Of a stretch of 64,000 nucleotides of DNA, positions 13,601 to 23,901 are shown in pieces. The stretch is from Symsagittifera roscoffensis (taxonomy: Eukaryota > Xenacoelomorpha > Acoela > Convolutidae), in contig NC_087067.1 in assembly GCF_963678635.1 (NCBI RefSeq), forward strand, positions 38,326,686 through 38,390,685, written 5' to 3'. The notes beneath the pieces were generated by a model. That model saw nothing but the letters and a program-made list of their open reading frames with translations. It was not told where the DNA came from and searched no databases. A program made the translations under genes and the position numbers. Positions within the stretch are counted from its first letter, which is position 1. Every line of letters starts with the position of its first letter.

Positions 13601-15089
13601 GGGCGATAAGTTTCAGTTTTTCTAAGCAAGCTATTGAGGCAATGAAATTTTTCAAGAATATTTTTTGAACTATTTCATAGACCAAATCATTTTGCGAAAA
13701 GCTTAAGGTTTTCTAACCATGCTATTCAGGCTCTGAAACTTTGAAAAATTTTAAGTTAATTCAAAAAGCACATCGGTTTGCAAAAAGTTTGCTTGGAATA
13801 GGTTTGCGAAAAGTTTGCTTTAAAACCTTAAGCTTTTCGCAAAACGATTCCGTCTATGAAATAGTTAGAAAAACTATTTTCAAAGTTTTTCAGAGCACGC
13901 TATTCATGCGCTGAGACTTGGAAATACGTCAAGTTGTTTGTAAAGCAATTCGGCTGACGAGAAGTTTCATTTTTTCTAAGCAAGCTATTGAGGCCATGAA
14001 ACTTTGAATTACTTCAAGTTTTCTCAGAGCAAATCGATTGGTGAAAAGGGTATTAATTTTCTAAGCAAGATTTTCCATAGCGCAAATGGGTTGCAAAAAG
14101 CTAGTTTTTCTAGCAAGAAGGGTGCTGTTTTTCGTTAGCTCGTTTCAGAAAATCAATTTGGAAAAGCAAAATTTCGGAAAAAATGGAGAAATACTGAGTC
14201 TAGCCTTGAAAATGAATTGATTTCATATTGTCCGAAAAAATTGAAATTTTGCCAAACATAAGAAAATTTGAAAGTTCTATAATATTCTTCGACTTCTCTT
14301 AAACGTTAAGCCTGCAAAATTTTTAAAACGTTGCATTCGACAAAGATAAAACATTGCTTTCAGGTAAATATTGCGTCCATAGCGCATTCTGACTTTAATT
14401 TAATATATAAGAAGATTAAAAAGGAAATTCTCTTGTCATAATATGTATTCACCTTACTAAAAATCAGTATTTCATTCAAAATAAATCCTGGCGCATCAAA
14501 TTTAAGATAATCCGTTCTGTAAGGACCATCTTTCAAGTCACTTTTTGTAACTTTTTGCGAACCGATTTGGTCCATAAAACAACTTGAAAGGCTTCAATTA
14601 AACATTGCGTCCATTGCGCTTTCCTACTTTCATGTAAAATATAAATATAGAAAGGATAATTCTCTCGTCACAATACCTATTCACTTTACTAAAATTCAGT
14701 ATTTCATTCAAAATAATACCTGGTCCATCAAAAGTAAGATAATCCGTTCTGTAAGGACCATCTTTCAAGTCAGGCAGATATCGCAGTCTTAACCACAACA
14801 GCAGAGCGAAAAGTCCGAATACGATTGTGTACAAGAAAGCTAAGTAAACTATGATGAGAAACCAGCTTAAAGGCGTCCGCCCAAAAATTTCCCCCTTTTT
14901 GATATCCCATATGAATCTTTTGAAATCTCTCCAGTTGATAGCAACTTTTTCCATGAAGGTTTTCGAATGCCCTTCCCTTCTTGGATTTTCGACGAACAAA
15001 ATATATACATAATTTATTACAATGCCCAAAACAATGAGTGCGATAATAATACCCATTATGAGAGCAAAAATTGGTCCACTAAGCTCCAT
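7515..15089 (-). CDS. Na+/K+-ATPase-type beta subunit, 7 exons, 447 aa
   Basis: Type II membrane glycoprotein, obligate partner of the P-type ATPase alpha subunit at the plasma membrane. Exons (minus strand): 15089-14720, 11122-11012, 10884-10824, 10769-10406, 10177-10064, 8584-8403, 7656-7515. All junctions are GT-AG with matching phases, and the total is 1344 nt including the stop. Seen in sequence: the family N-terminus (FKRFIWDIKK, FGRTPLSWF) before a transmembrane helix at residues 76-100; the paired-cysteine block NLGDCW...EPC in exon 4; IICQGV in exon 5; GFDIAYFPWRDQ, PPIVAVQV and RVEC in exon 6. These correspond to the beta-subunit YYPY, LLAVQF and IEC motifs and conserved disulfide cysteines. 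Oddities: it is longer than the usual ~300 aa, and an extra hydrophobic helix (residues 6-33) precedes Met46, which would give a canonical N-terminus. The last exon is the least certain, and the 61-nt third exon rests on phase. Confidence 0.85.
7964..8312. mobile_element. hAT-like MITE, copy 1, in beta-subunit intron
   Basis: Perfect 11-bp terminal inverted repeats, CAGGGGCAGAT at 7964 and its complement ending at 8312. CAGGGG-type ends are characteristic of hAT elements. The 8-bp flanks (CATGACAT and CATGTTGA) match only partly, so the target duplication is decayed. No coding capacity. A homologous copy lies in an SF1 intron at 50663-51042. Confidence 0.6.
8585..10063 (-). other. Beta-subunit intron 5 with dispersed repeats
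   Basis: Non-coding. Contains a repeat at 8925-9160 shared with 4524-4742, a second related terminus near 9730, and a tRNA-like SINE head at 9533-9584. Short ORFs here are not supported. Confidence 0.5.
9510..9600 (-). mobile_element. tRNA-derived SINE head, copy 1
   Basis: On the minus strand an A-box-like TAACGTGGAGG (9584-9574) is followed about 42 nt later by a B-box-like GGGTTCGAATC (9543-9533). The same arrangement (TAGCGTAGAGG then GATTCGAACC) occurs at 55570-55620 and 62960-63010. The acceptor and T stems do not pair well, so this is not a functional tRNA gene. It is best read as the pol III promoter part of a SINE. Confidence 0.5.
11140..14440. repeat. Higher-order minisatellite filling beta-subunit intron 1
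   Basis: Degenerate monomers of roughly 85-110 bp recur throughout, each with CAAGCTATTCAAGCTATGAAAC-like, TTTCAAGTTATTTCATAG-like, CGAATCGGTTTGCGAAAAG-like and TTTTTCTAAG motifs. Monomers are organised in a higher-order unit of about 1.5-1.7 kb. For example GCTAGTTTTTCTAGCAAG occurs near 12379 and 14097, and TTGCGTCCATAGCGCATTC near 12669 and 14371. The unit boundary sequence also occurs just outside exon 1, so the array seems to have grown from intron-edge sequence. Confidence 0.8.
14440..14575 (-). pseudogene. Relic copy of beta-subunit exon 1 3' end
   Basis: Encodes DLKDGPYRTDYLKFDAPG, nearly the same as the end of the functional exon (DLKDGPYRTDYLTFDGPG, near 14720-14775). The donor is lost: CCAGGATTT replaces CCAGGTATT. 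The following intron sequence is also duplicated, with a spacing of about 240 bp. It is a by-product of the intron repeat expansion and is unlikely to be spliced. Confidence 0.75.
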
Positions 15090-15112
15090 TTTCAAGTATC
15101 TGAAAACAAAAA
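15090..15112 (-). promoter_or_regulatory. Splice acceptor 10 nt upstream of the beta-subunit ATG
   Basis: Minus-strand GTTTTCAG ends at 15100 and is followed by a 10-nt leader and the ATG at 15089. An acceptor this close to the start codon fits addition of a trans-spliced leader. A cis-spliced 5' UTR exon further upstream cannot be excluded. Confidence 0.5.
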
Positions 15113-15337
15113 TTTAACAAGTTACTGGTTATAGCTTCTAATTTTGAAAGAAGCAAATTAGACTGGTTCTTTATACTAGTCGAAAAAACTAAGCGAAAAC
15201 TTGTAATTTAAAACGCGTGATAAAAACAGAAAGAAAACTGCGTTTAGTGAAGTTGTCACACTGATTATTTCAGTTTTCCCGCTGAGAAAATAAAAATTAT
15301 TAGGTCAAAAGTATCATAGTAACCGAGGTTACATGTA

Positions 15338-15765
15338 ACATTCGCCCGGAAGTACATATCGACGGAAAAAAGCTAGGTTCTAAAACGACTGGCTAGCGTC
15401 TAAACACAGCTCTGAATGCTTTTCACCGTCTCTGCCAAAGCCAGTTCTTTTGGTGGTCTTACTAACATCGGGTCGACAAAACAACGTTACTGTTTCCGGC
15501 TTCGATCAGAACGCTCTAATTAACTTAATTATATGCAAAAATAGTGAGCTCATGGCTGGGTCTCATTATCCCCAGACCACGAGGTCACTCCTAAAAACAG
15601 GGGCTACTACTTCTTTATAATATTACTATTGTTTTTGTTCAGAAAAACAATAGTAATTAACTTAATTATAATACTATTGTTTCTGGTCCACTCCGATATC
15701 ACAATAAAATTTTGATTTTCGGCTTGGCATTTTCGTTCATTGTGGTCGAATGTCAAATACTCTCC
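15338..15765 (+). repeat. Fragment of the SF1 5' cassette repeat near the beta-subunit gene
   Basis: 15338-15612 matches 41540-41815, 42765-43030, 45150-45418 and 47535-47805 on the same strand (shared blocks ACGACTGGCTAGCGTC and CATGGCTGGGTCTCA). 15680-15765 then matches the later part of the same cassette (CACTCCGATATCACAA and the ATTTCGGCTT region). The middle is deleted. It shows that the SF1 upstream sequence contains a dispersed repeat. Confidence 0.75.
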
Positions 15766-16332
15766 GGACAGCAGGGTCAATGTCCTCAATGAGTCTCGTA
15801 GTCTTCATTAAAATGGTACAGTGCCATCGAACAGAACTTAAAAAATGCAAAAAGTACTTTTATCCACATCATATCGACTCACTGCAAAATACAAATGGCA
15901 TCATACTATACTATTATAGCCTTCCATATTCCTTCACTAATCTGCACTTTCGAGGATATGACTCAAAATAAAACATTTCTTTTTTTTGACTTTCAACGTC
16001 TATGTCCCGATTTAAAACTTTTTCTCCAAGGTTAAAAAAGTGTTGGGACGCAGGACGGTCCTGCCAACCAACAAACTAAAATTATCCTGCTATGCTTCTT
16101 CCTTTCGGAAAAATAGTTGTTATTGGTCCTCTATATTTTAAAATAAAGGAACTCGGTTGTTAGAAGGAACAATGATATAATCTCCCTGTTCAAGAGATTA
16201 CCCAAGCCTTTCATGTCACCACAAAATGATCAGTCATCTTAGTTGATTAAAAACAATCATGCAGGCTGGAATATTTAATGTACTCTCCTCTCCAATCAAG
16301 TCTCTCTAAATAAATAGTGAGTGTCTCTAAAG
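15766..16332. other. Intergenic, no gene seen
   Basis: No recognisable coding region, RNA gene or repeat. It lies between the beta-subunit upstream region and the end of the decayed element. Confidence 0.4.
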
Positions 16333-18127
16333 CCACTAACTAAAATCACAATGCAAATTTATACATGCAACAATTTCTTTAATCTTCAAAATTCAACTAA
16401 AAGTTTTCCCTTCAGTTTCAATTGCAAACTTAGTTGCTTTGTTTCTCATTTGAGTTTTTCTCACACAAACAGATCTGAGCTTTGACATCTTCTCCTTGGT
16501 TGCTTTTTTGTTTTTTTCTTTGTTCACTCTTTGTTTTTGTCTTATAGAAAATCTAAAATTTCTCAATTCTTCTAACTTTTCTTCTTTTTGCGTCTTTTAA
16601 TTCGGCTACTTGTCACTGTTCCAACTCCCCCTCCTGCGACTTTGACTCCGCATTTTCAGTCTCAGTGTCTTGCAACACGTCAGTAATAAGTTCCTCCCAT
16701 CTGCACCCCAGCTGGTCAAGGCCAGGGGCAATGGTTCTGACTTTATCAAATCATTAGAACTGATTCAAACGAAATGAAAGTCACCACCGGGAACCCGTTC
16801 TACCTTTCCGAGGTAGCAGTGGTGGTCATGACGCTACAATCTGCACAATTTTGCCTATTGATTGTACGCACCGGGACAACGCCAACATGACTTGGCGGCT
16901 TGGACATTGGCCTTGCTTTGACCCAGGAGTATCGGTGCTTCACATAACAGTGATTGATCATTGACTTTCTAACCGAGCACCAGTAGGAGCAGAACGGACA
17001 CTTTAGCACCTCATCACCTGTGCTAGTGTCTTGGTTTGATGCGAAGGGTTGCCGACTCAGTTGCGGTGCTGAGATTGTCAATTCTGATGCGCTGATCAGT
17101 TTCACATGCGGGTGACAGTTTTGCATGTGCTTTGTCCAACCGGTGACATAGACATAAGTCTTGTTACAGTCGGACAGAGGGCAGTCGAATTTACCCTTTT
17201 GGACCCCCCGTTGCTGGGCTGCTGGGGGATCTCTGCAGTTCTTTCAATTCCTCTAGTTACAATTCCATCAGTTCCTTTAGTTACAGTTCTTTCATTTCAT
17301 TTGGTTTCAACTTCACTTTCACTACTAGCGGAGGTCTGCACCGAGGGTGAATGATTGTCTCTGAGATGCCTGTACATCTCTTTTTTGCTATGAAACCTTC
17401 TACCACTTTTTTCAATAGCACATTGAACTGTTTGCGACCTCTTGCCGATAGCATTTGCTTTAAAATCCCCACCGTCTGTGAACTTAAGTTTGGTTGTCGG
17501 ATTATGTAACCAATTATCCTGGTCGCACTTGGTCTTGAGCCGATGGCTGTCAAGATCAGCCCTGAACTGCCTAACCCAATCTTTTTGCCAAACTTTAGCA
17601 CCTTCAAGTAGTTCATTCAAGCTATCGGCCCCGATGTTTTTAAAGGAAGCATACAGTTGTACCTTTCTCCTGCATAGTTGGTGAGCGACTGGCGTTGTTT
17701 TCATTTTTTCATTCAGTTCCTTTAGTTTCATTTCATTTCTGGATTCTAGCCTGAGACACATTCTTTTAGCGCCACTAACTAAAATCACAGTGCAAATTTA
17801 TATATGCAACAATTTCTTTAATCTTCAAAATTCAATTAAATGTTTTCTCTTCAGTTTCAATTGCAAACTTAGTTGCTTTGTTTCTCATTTGAGTTTTTCT
17901 CACACAAATAATTCTGAGCTTTGACATCTTCTCCTTGGCTGCTTTTTTTGTTTGTCTCTTTGTTCACTCTTTGTTTTTTGTCGTTAAGAAGTTCTAAAAC
18001 TTCTCAATTCTTCTAACTTTTCTTCTTTTTGCGTCTTTTTATTCGGCTACTTGTCAATGTTCCAACTCCTTCTCCTGCGTCTTTGACTCCGCATTTTCAG
18101 ACTCAGTGTCTTGCAATACGTCAGTAG
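16333..18127 (-). repeat. 355-bp direct duplication flanking a zinc-finger segment
   Basis: 16333-16690 and 17771-18127 are about 90 percent identical by eye. In minus-strand order each copy includes the C-terminal end of an ORF (EN-AESK-QE-ELE) followed by basic, stop-containing sequence (KDAKRRKVRRIEKF). The zinc-finger ORF lies between the two copies. This looks like a rearranged or doubled 3' end of the decayed element, or two nested partial copies. Confidence 0.8.
16800..17788 (-). pseudogene. Degenerate C2H2 zinc-finger ORF
   Basis: Two frames together carry three zinc-finger-like motifs. A decayed one has HSKKEMYRHLRDNH, with its second cysteine missing (about 17355-17430). A complete one has CPLSDC then HMQNCH (about 17110-17185). 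Another complete one has CPFC then HCYVKH (about 16950-17015). A frameshift separates the first from the others. Zinc fingers imply nucleic-acid binding. The position at the 3' end of a long decayed coding array suggests an element-encoded protein rather than a host gene. Confidence 0.55.
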
Positions 18128-18885
18128 CTATTCTGACACTGCTGGAGACAGTCCTCCATCCCTTCTGCTCTTTTACTCTTTGTTTGCAACAAGGCAGAGG
18201 ATCAACGTTATTTTCCTTGTTTCGGCAGAAGCTGTTGTGGAGGCACAACGTCACGTTTCTCTCCAAGTCTTCCTTCAACATTTCTTTTCTTTCTCTCCCG
18301 TCACAGTCACTTGTCCTGGACGTCCTCTTTACTGCGGTGGATACTGCATTCCGACGACTTACAAAAGCTCGCTTGAAGGCTCCTGCCCCAATTCCAGCTG
18401 ATACGCACTGTACACCCTGCTGTGTTTAGACATATGCTTCTTGGCATATTCGTACAACCATGCATCTTGTTGGCTCTAAACCATGGCATAAGTTGCCTTC
18501 TGGCCCATATCTTTTTTTCTTCCATCGGAATGTTCGGGATTTTGCACATTGTCTCAAAAAGATCGAAATCTTTTAGACAATCCAATTGCTGCAATTGCTA
18601 TTTCGTAGGCGTTTTTGGCCATTGTTTTCTTTCACATGAGCTTCCAGCCATCCTATCGCCATCATAACTCCCACTATCACTACCGTTATGGGCTGCGATG
18701 AATCTGGTAAACCCATGGAGAGCAGCTCTCCACAGTCCCAGATCAACACCAGATTACTACGCCCGGGATACCACCATGTTTGTAGCAAGCAATGGCAGGG
18801 GAACTCATCATATGTCAACATGATGCTCGCCCAATTACGCTTTCCCGACGCTTCCAGTAGTGGTTCCACTTCCATCATCACTTGG
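18054..18885 (-). pseudogene. Unrecognised decayed ORF segment
   Basis: Overlapping minus-strand frames (18881-18573, 18594-18307, 18281-18054) appear to be one protein broken by frameshifts. It includes a cysteine/tryptophan-bearing stretch (CHCLLQTWWYPG). It ends in an acidic tail (ESENAESKTQEKELEH) duplicated at 16620. No family recognised. Confidence 0.4.
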
Positions 18886-19209
18886 TAGACTTCATCATTC
18901 TCATCTACTGCATTGTAATCTGTAACTGTTGACCCTTTCTGCTTCTGTCTTTCAAAGTCACTGAAAATTCCACTGGCGTATCATATGAAGTTTTTTCCCA
19001 ATATCGATTCTAATTCTTCTTTGGTTCTCTGTGGAACTGCTGAGAACAATTTGCACAATAACTCGTAAAATTTTTCGGACATTTTTGCTTGTCTTACGCA
19101 TTTCGGCCTAAAAAGGCTTGATCCACGATCGTCCTTGTACTTTTCACATCCACTGCTACAAAATTCACTGGTTATCTGCTTTTACAGATTGGCGCTAAAA
19201 TCAATCCCA

Positions 19210-20280
19210 CTAAATATCGCGCTCCCGTCGGTCTACGATCGCTTCTCTCCACTTTCCAATATACTTTTGCTCGGTTTGCGAAACTCCCGGAAACACTTCT
19301 ACACTGATGGTCGTGACCATCCCATGCTTTTGTTCTAGATTCAATAGTGACTCTAAAGAACCAAACATGCTGTAGAATCCTAGTGCAGTCACTAGATTCA
19401 CCTCGGTTCCTCCATTGCAATCTGCAATCGATTTTGTTTCCGTTTTCGCTTTCATCACAATGCTCCCAAACAATGCCGTTAATTGCTGGTGTTGTTTCTT
19501 CAGAGTCATTAGGCAATCCAGACCTCCGCAGATGTAACCCTCCTGTCCACAGACTTCCACCAGACAGCTACCAGAATTAACCCAGTCCTCTGGTCCCCAG
19601 CCAGGCAACTCTACTTTGTCTTCTCCGTTGCTCTTAGAGGCTGTCGTCATTAAATTGTAAATGATATTTAGGTCACGCGAGTTACAGTCTGAAATCAATT
19701 CCCTCTGCTCGTCCTGTGTTGCACGCAATATCGAGTCGGCGTTAGGACTCGGACACCATGATAGTTTCATTTGTTCCCACACCACCATTAGACTCGTTCT
19801 TAGCAGTTCGTCCGAAAACCCTAATCCAAATTCCACTCGGTTGTCAGATTTCGGCACTGAAGGTGCAGTCACGTTTTCTTCCAACACAAGTCCCAGCTTA
19901 GTCTGCTGGTTAGCAGCGCTTCTTATCGTTGCAATTCTTGACGTCCAGAATCTTAGCAACACCGCTTGCTCGTAATCGAAGAAGCAATCGCGTACTTCTT
20001 CATTTATGAAAGGGTTGTACACCATCCATACGATTCCAGATACGTAACTGTACGATTTCTTCCTGATTGGTCCACAGTTATCACTGGTATTCGGCAGTGC
20101 TCCCACAAAATCTTTTGTGAGCCTCATCTTCTTGTTAGAGAATCTCCTTATCTCATCAATATTCTTCATCGGTTTCAGCTCCACTGGCTCCTTCATGTTC
20201 ACTCGCCTCGGCTTACGCTTAATGTCCAAAAGTGCTTGTAAGAGCAAAGCTTTCGCTCGTTCATCGCCTTCTCTTAGCAT
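19210..20280 (-). pseudogene. Unrecognised 356-aa ORF of the decayed array
   Basis: This is the longest uninterrupted frame in the 16-26 kb array. It shows no motif I recognise: mixed alpha-helical composition, GWGPEDWVNSGS in the middle and several cysteines (VCGQEGYICGGLDC). Same strand as the SGNH, zinc-finger and Gypsy ORFs and probably part of the same polyprotein. Antisense ORFs over it are shadows. It may be an accessory or gag-like protein. Confidence 0.4.
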
Positions 20281-20317
20281 ATTGACTCAAGTCTTCAACG
20301 CCAGCGCTGATATTTGT

Positions 20318-21097
20318 TCAATCATGAATCGAATGAAACAGAGCGTCTCTCCGCTTGGCACACGCTACTACCGGTCCTTCTTGAGTTATTAGATCTCTCA
20401 TACTCGTCATTAAGAACACCTTCTCTCCCTTCGATCGTTTTCTTTCTTCCGAATCATATTTCCCCCGTGTCAGTCCAGTCATGCACCAAGTGGACCTCAG
20501 TTGTAACTCTGTTCTCACATAGGGTTTCGCTATCAGAGCGTGTATCTTCGGGGTGGTTCTCATTTCTTCTTCAAAGTACCGTAACACTATTGCTCTCCAC
20601 ATTAGGCTCACCATCTGCTCTATCGTTTCCGCGTGCATCTCAGAAGATACCAGAGTTCCGTATGCCTTCTGCTTCAGGGTTGTGCCTTGCATCGTTGTCT
20701 GTAAATAACTTTCCATAGCGCTTTTGTTTTCCAGAGCAATTAAGTGTCCTCTAGCCGAGTTTTTGTATTCCATCATCTCCATGTATCCACCAGCAGGATC
20801 ATCAATCGATACAGTTTACGAAACTGTTGGAAGGTTATATTCCACTGGGACTAGCTGTCCTACGACGCTTCCCTTTCCATGGTTCATGGAAGACGGTATG
20901 AAATTCTGTAGGGTACTCTCTCCACATTGGCTGAGTACTTCCATTTCTAACGATGCTCCAGTCATAGTGCGGTCACTTCTCTTGGTTTTGTAATTGGCTG
21001 ATTTTAATCCTGCCTTGAGAATGGTTGGCATCATCGCTACGTCAGTCAGCATTCTGTCAGTGCCAGGCAATTGGTCATCACCCTGTCCCATGTCCAT
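20318..21097 (-). pseudogene. Unrecognised decayed ORF segments
   Basis: Two same-strand frames (21097-20816 and 20782-20318) separated by stops, rich in charged residues and methionine. No domain recognised. They lie between the 356-aa ORF and the 21-22 kb segment and probably belong to the same broken reading frame. Confidence 0.3.
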
Positions 21098-21149
21098 GGC
21101 TTCTTCGACGCGTTTTCTCTTGGCCGAGTTGACAACTTTTATCGAGATT

Positions 21150-22610
21150 TCAGAATCCAGTTTTTTTGCCAGCTCTACTCAAGGCAACTTTGATGCCAAG
21201 TTTTATTTTCATATCATTAAACTTGTCAATCACCATCTTTGACCGCATCGTTCCCTTTCGGGTTCTCGACAGATAGACTACTTCTTCTTTGCATTCTTGC
21301 GGCGTCGTTTTTATAGGAAAATTTGCCTCACTTTCGTCAGTGACCGGGTCGATCAATAACTCGCTCAATCTCTCTTCACACTCATCGAGTTTGTCAACGA
21401 ATTCCCGCGTTAGTGGTCTGTTGAGTCCTTTTTTCAGTATAGACTGGGTCACGTAGCTCTGAACTACTGTCCAGACCTCTTCCATGAAGGCAACTCTGTC
21501 CATATTGCATCCAGTCCTGTTCTCGTGGTCTCTATGATGAACTTCCCACTCTTCTTTGAGCAACGTTCCCAAGAAAAGTACCCTGGCAGTGCCTTCTATT
21601 CTTCTTCTCCTCGGTGATTCCATTAGGAGTTTCTTTTCGACATTTTTGGAATTGCTCGGAGAGCTGTTCTCCGGCAAATTCCGGTTCATTTCCATGAAGG
21701 CCAACGGAGGTTTCAGCGTGGAATTCCTTCGTCGGCTGGCTCAGTCGTTCCTTCTAACGTGTCTGTGCCGTTTTCAAAGTCGCTGAGGAAGTTGATGTTC
21801 AGGCTGGACATCCCGCCTGTCGAAGCCTTGTCGTCCTCTTTCTCAGCCTGATTGGGATCCTGTTGCATAGGCTCATCCGATCGACGGCTTCCTCCCTGCC
21901 CATCGTGTCGTCTTGGATTCTTTCCCGAACGCGAGGGCCCTCGCTCTTCATCTCCTATTCCATCTGGAAACTTCGGTACAACTAGTCTGCCAGCTAATCG
22001 ATCTTCTTCCTCTCCGTGCATTACCTTGACTTCTTCACAGCCCAAGGGTGCTAGCATGGTTCTAGTTTCTAATGTTCCGCCCACCATTAACTCTGGTTTT
22101 ACACTCGTCAAGATTAGTGAGGCTTCTTCTAATCCGCCTTGCCTCTCTTGACCATTGGCGCCAGATCCAGTTTCGCACATTCCTCGTCAAATTGTCCAGG
22201 CTTCGGAGTTGCTGCGTTATTCATCCGTCCCCTCGTTGTTTCATCCGTGTAGGCAAACTGCGTATACTGCAGCACTGCAGCGTTTCTGCCCACAAAGCAC
22301 GGGTCCATCATCTTGGAGAGTTTGGCTACCCTCCTTTCGTTAGTTTTGAAGGCTCTCAACCTGGGGGTTTGTTCTACGGAGTCTGCTCCGAGCAACATCC
22401 TTCTAATCAAAAGAAATTCAGGGATCTCCCAGCCTTTCGTTTCCCCAGCCTTTCGTTTCTTCTCTTATTTTGTGATATGGTGCCGTCAGCCGAGGAATTC
22501 TTGTAATTTCGCCTCTCGTCTTATTGTAGGGCCTTAGATTTCAGAGCTTCGGAAATACCTCGATGTGCCCTCTATTCATTTTTCCCATCCTATCACGGAA
22601 GTAATCATCA
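21150..22610 (-). pseudogene. Unrecognised charged/disordered decayed ORF segments
   Basis: Frames 22410-22129, 22180-21713 and 21704-21150. The middle one is glutamate-, glycine- and arginine-rich and low in hydrophobics (GIGDEERGPSRSGKNPRRHDG), as expected of a disordered linker. The last contains helical, basic sequence. No known domain. Stops and frameshifts break continuity. Confidence 0.35.
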
Positions 22611-23690
22611 AAATTTATGGCGTTTATCTCCGGCTCCTTCCTCTTTTGTGTCCATTCCTCGGAACCATAAGTCGTTAGACATCTCTACTATTACTCGATG
22701 GTCGTCGTCAATTCCTGGTCTCAGTTTAAGTTTTCGGCTGACGTTGGACAGTTCCAACCCCAATACTTCGTCTTACACTAAAACGTGTAGTGAATCGTCC
22801 TCTAATTTTCGCATCGCATTCGAGATGTCAGAAGACACCGCCGGTAATTCCGCCTAAGTGGTCTTAGGTTCACCCTCTGTATTCCGCGGTTCGGGGCAGA
22901 TATGATCACATCATATTTCCCTTCCCAGAGCAAATGCAATCTTCAGTCCATCCGGGAGATTGGCATATCCCAGAGACAGTGCAAACACAGCTCTCGGTGT
23001 TATCTTGGGGAATGCATCTTCTTTCAGCGTGTCCATTACTTCTCCTATCGATTCGATGGTATCCTTTATCGCTGGCCATACTGCGTCTTTGACCATTGTA
23101 GGCTCTCTGAGTCTGCTCAGGAAACCCCTACTGTGTAGATGTTCGTTTATGCCGGCAAATATGATTGTAATTGGGTTCATTTCCGTCTGTCGTTGTACCA
23201 CGATTGCCACTTACACCGACTGCATTAGGTCCAAGTCGACAACTATCATAATCTTTACCTTTCTCATGTCTGCTTTATCATACGCTGCAAAGATGGTCTC
23301 GTCCTTCCTAATCATCTTTGTCCATCCAGATCTCTGAACATCGCCTTCTTGAGTCACCTGTTTCGGGTACGCTCTTTCTTTTACATGACATGGTGGTGCT
23401 CGTATTTGCTTGAACATTTTCACATGTTGTCTTATTGGTGCCATCGTTGTCAAGAATTTTCCGGGCCTTTCTTCTCGATTTTCTTCACTATGATTCAGTT
23501 TCACGTCTTGCAAAGGTCTTGCATTTACTGGACCCATTTTGTTGTTTGAGAGCAGTCCCTCTAAATCAGCGAATCTCAAGGAGGTCGTCGAGCTGAAGTT
23601 AATGCTAGCTGCTATCAACCAGTCCACACCTGCGATTGAGTACAGTCCGTTGACGGATAGTCTCGCTCCCTTTCCCTTTAGCTTCATTTG
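22560..23690 (-). pseudogene. Decayed ORF with a second conserved-looking domain after SGNH
   Basis: One main frame with three in-frame stops (near 22911, 22858 and 22775) reads through VVDLDLMQSV, IIFAGINEHLHSRGFLSRL, FALSLGYANLPDGLKIAF, ELPAVSSDISNAMR, DEVLGLELSNVSRKLKL and DDDHRVIVEMSNDLWFRGMD. The dense hydrophobic/charged pattern suggests a folded domain, possibly enzyme-like (VDLD followed by AGINEH echoes hydrolase block spacing). I cannot assign a family. Confidence 0.4.
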
Positions 23691-23901
23691 GCACCGGCTG
23701 CAAATCCTACCGTCTGAGGGTTCAATTTCATCAGGTCCTGTTTATAGACATGCCAGGGGGAAGGTATGGGTCTCGACCACATCAAAGAACTTCTGCCTGG
23801 TCGTCGTTCCTCTCGGCTGGTACTCGAAGTCTCTGATCTAGTCTTCAATCTCGTTTCCGGTCTCGATGTACTTGTTGTCTCCGTAGTCGGGTTGACAAAT
23901 C

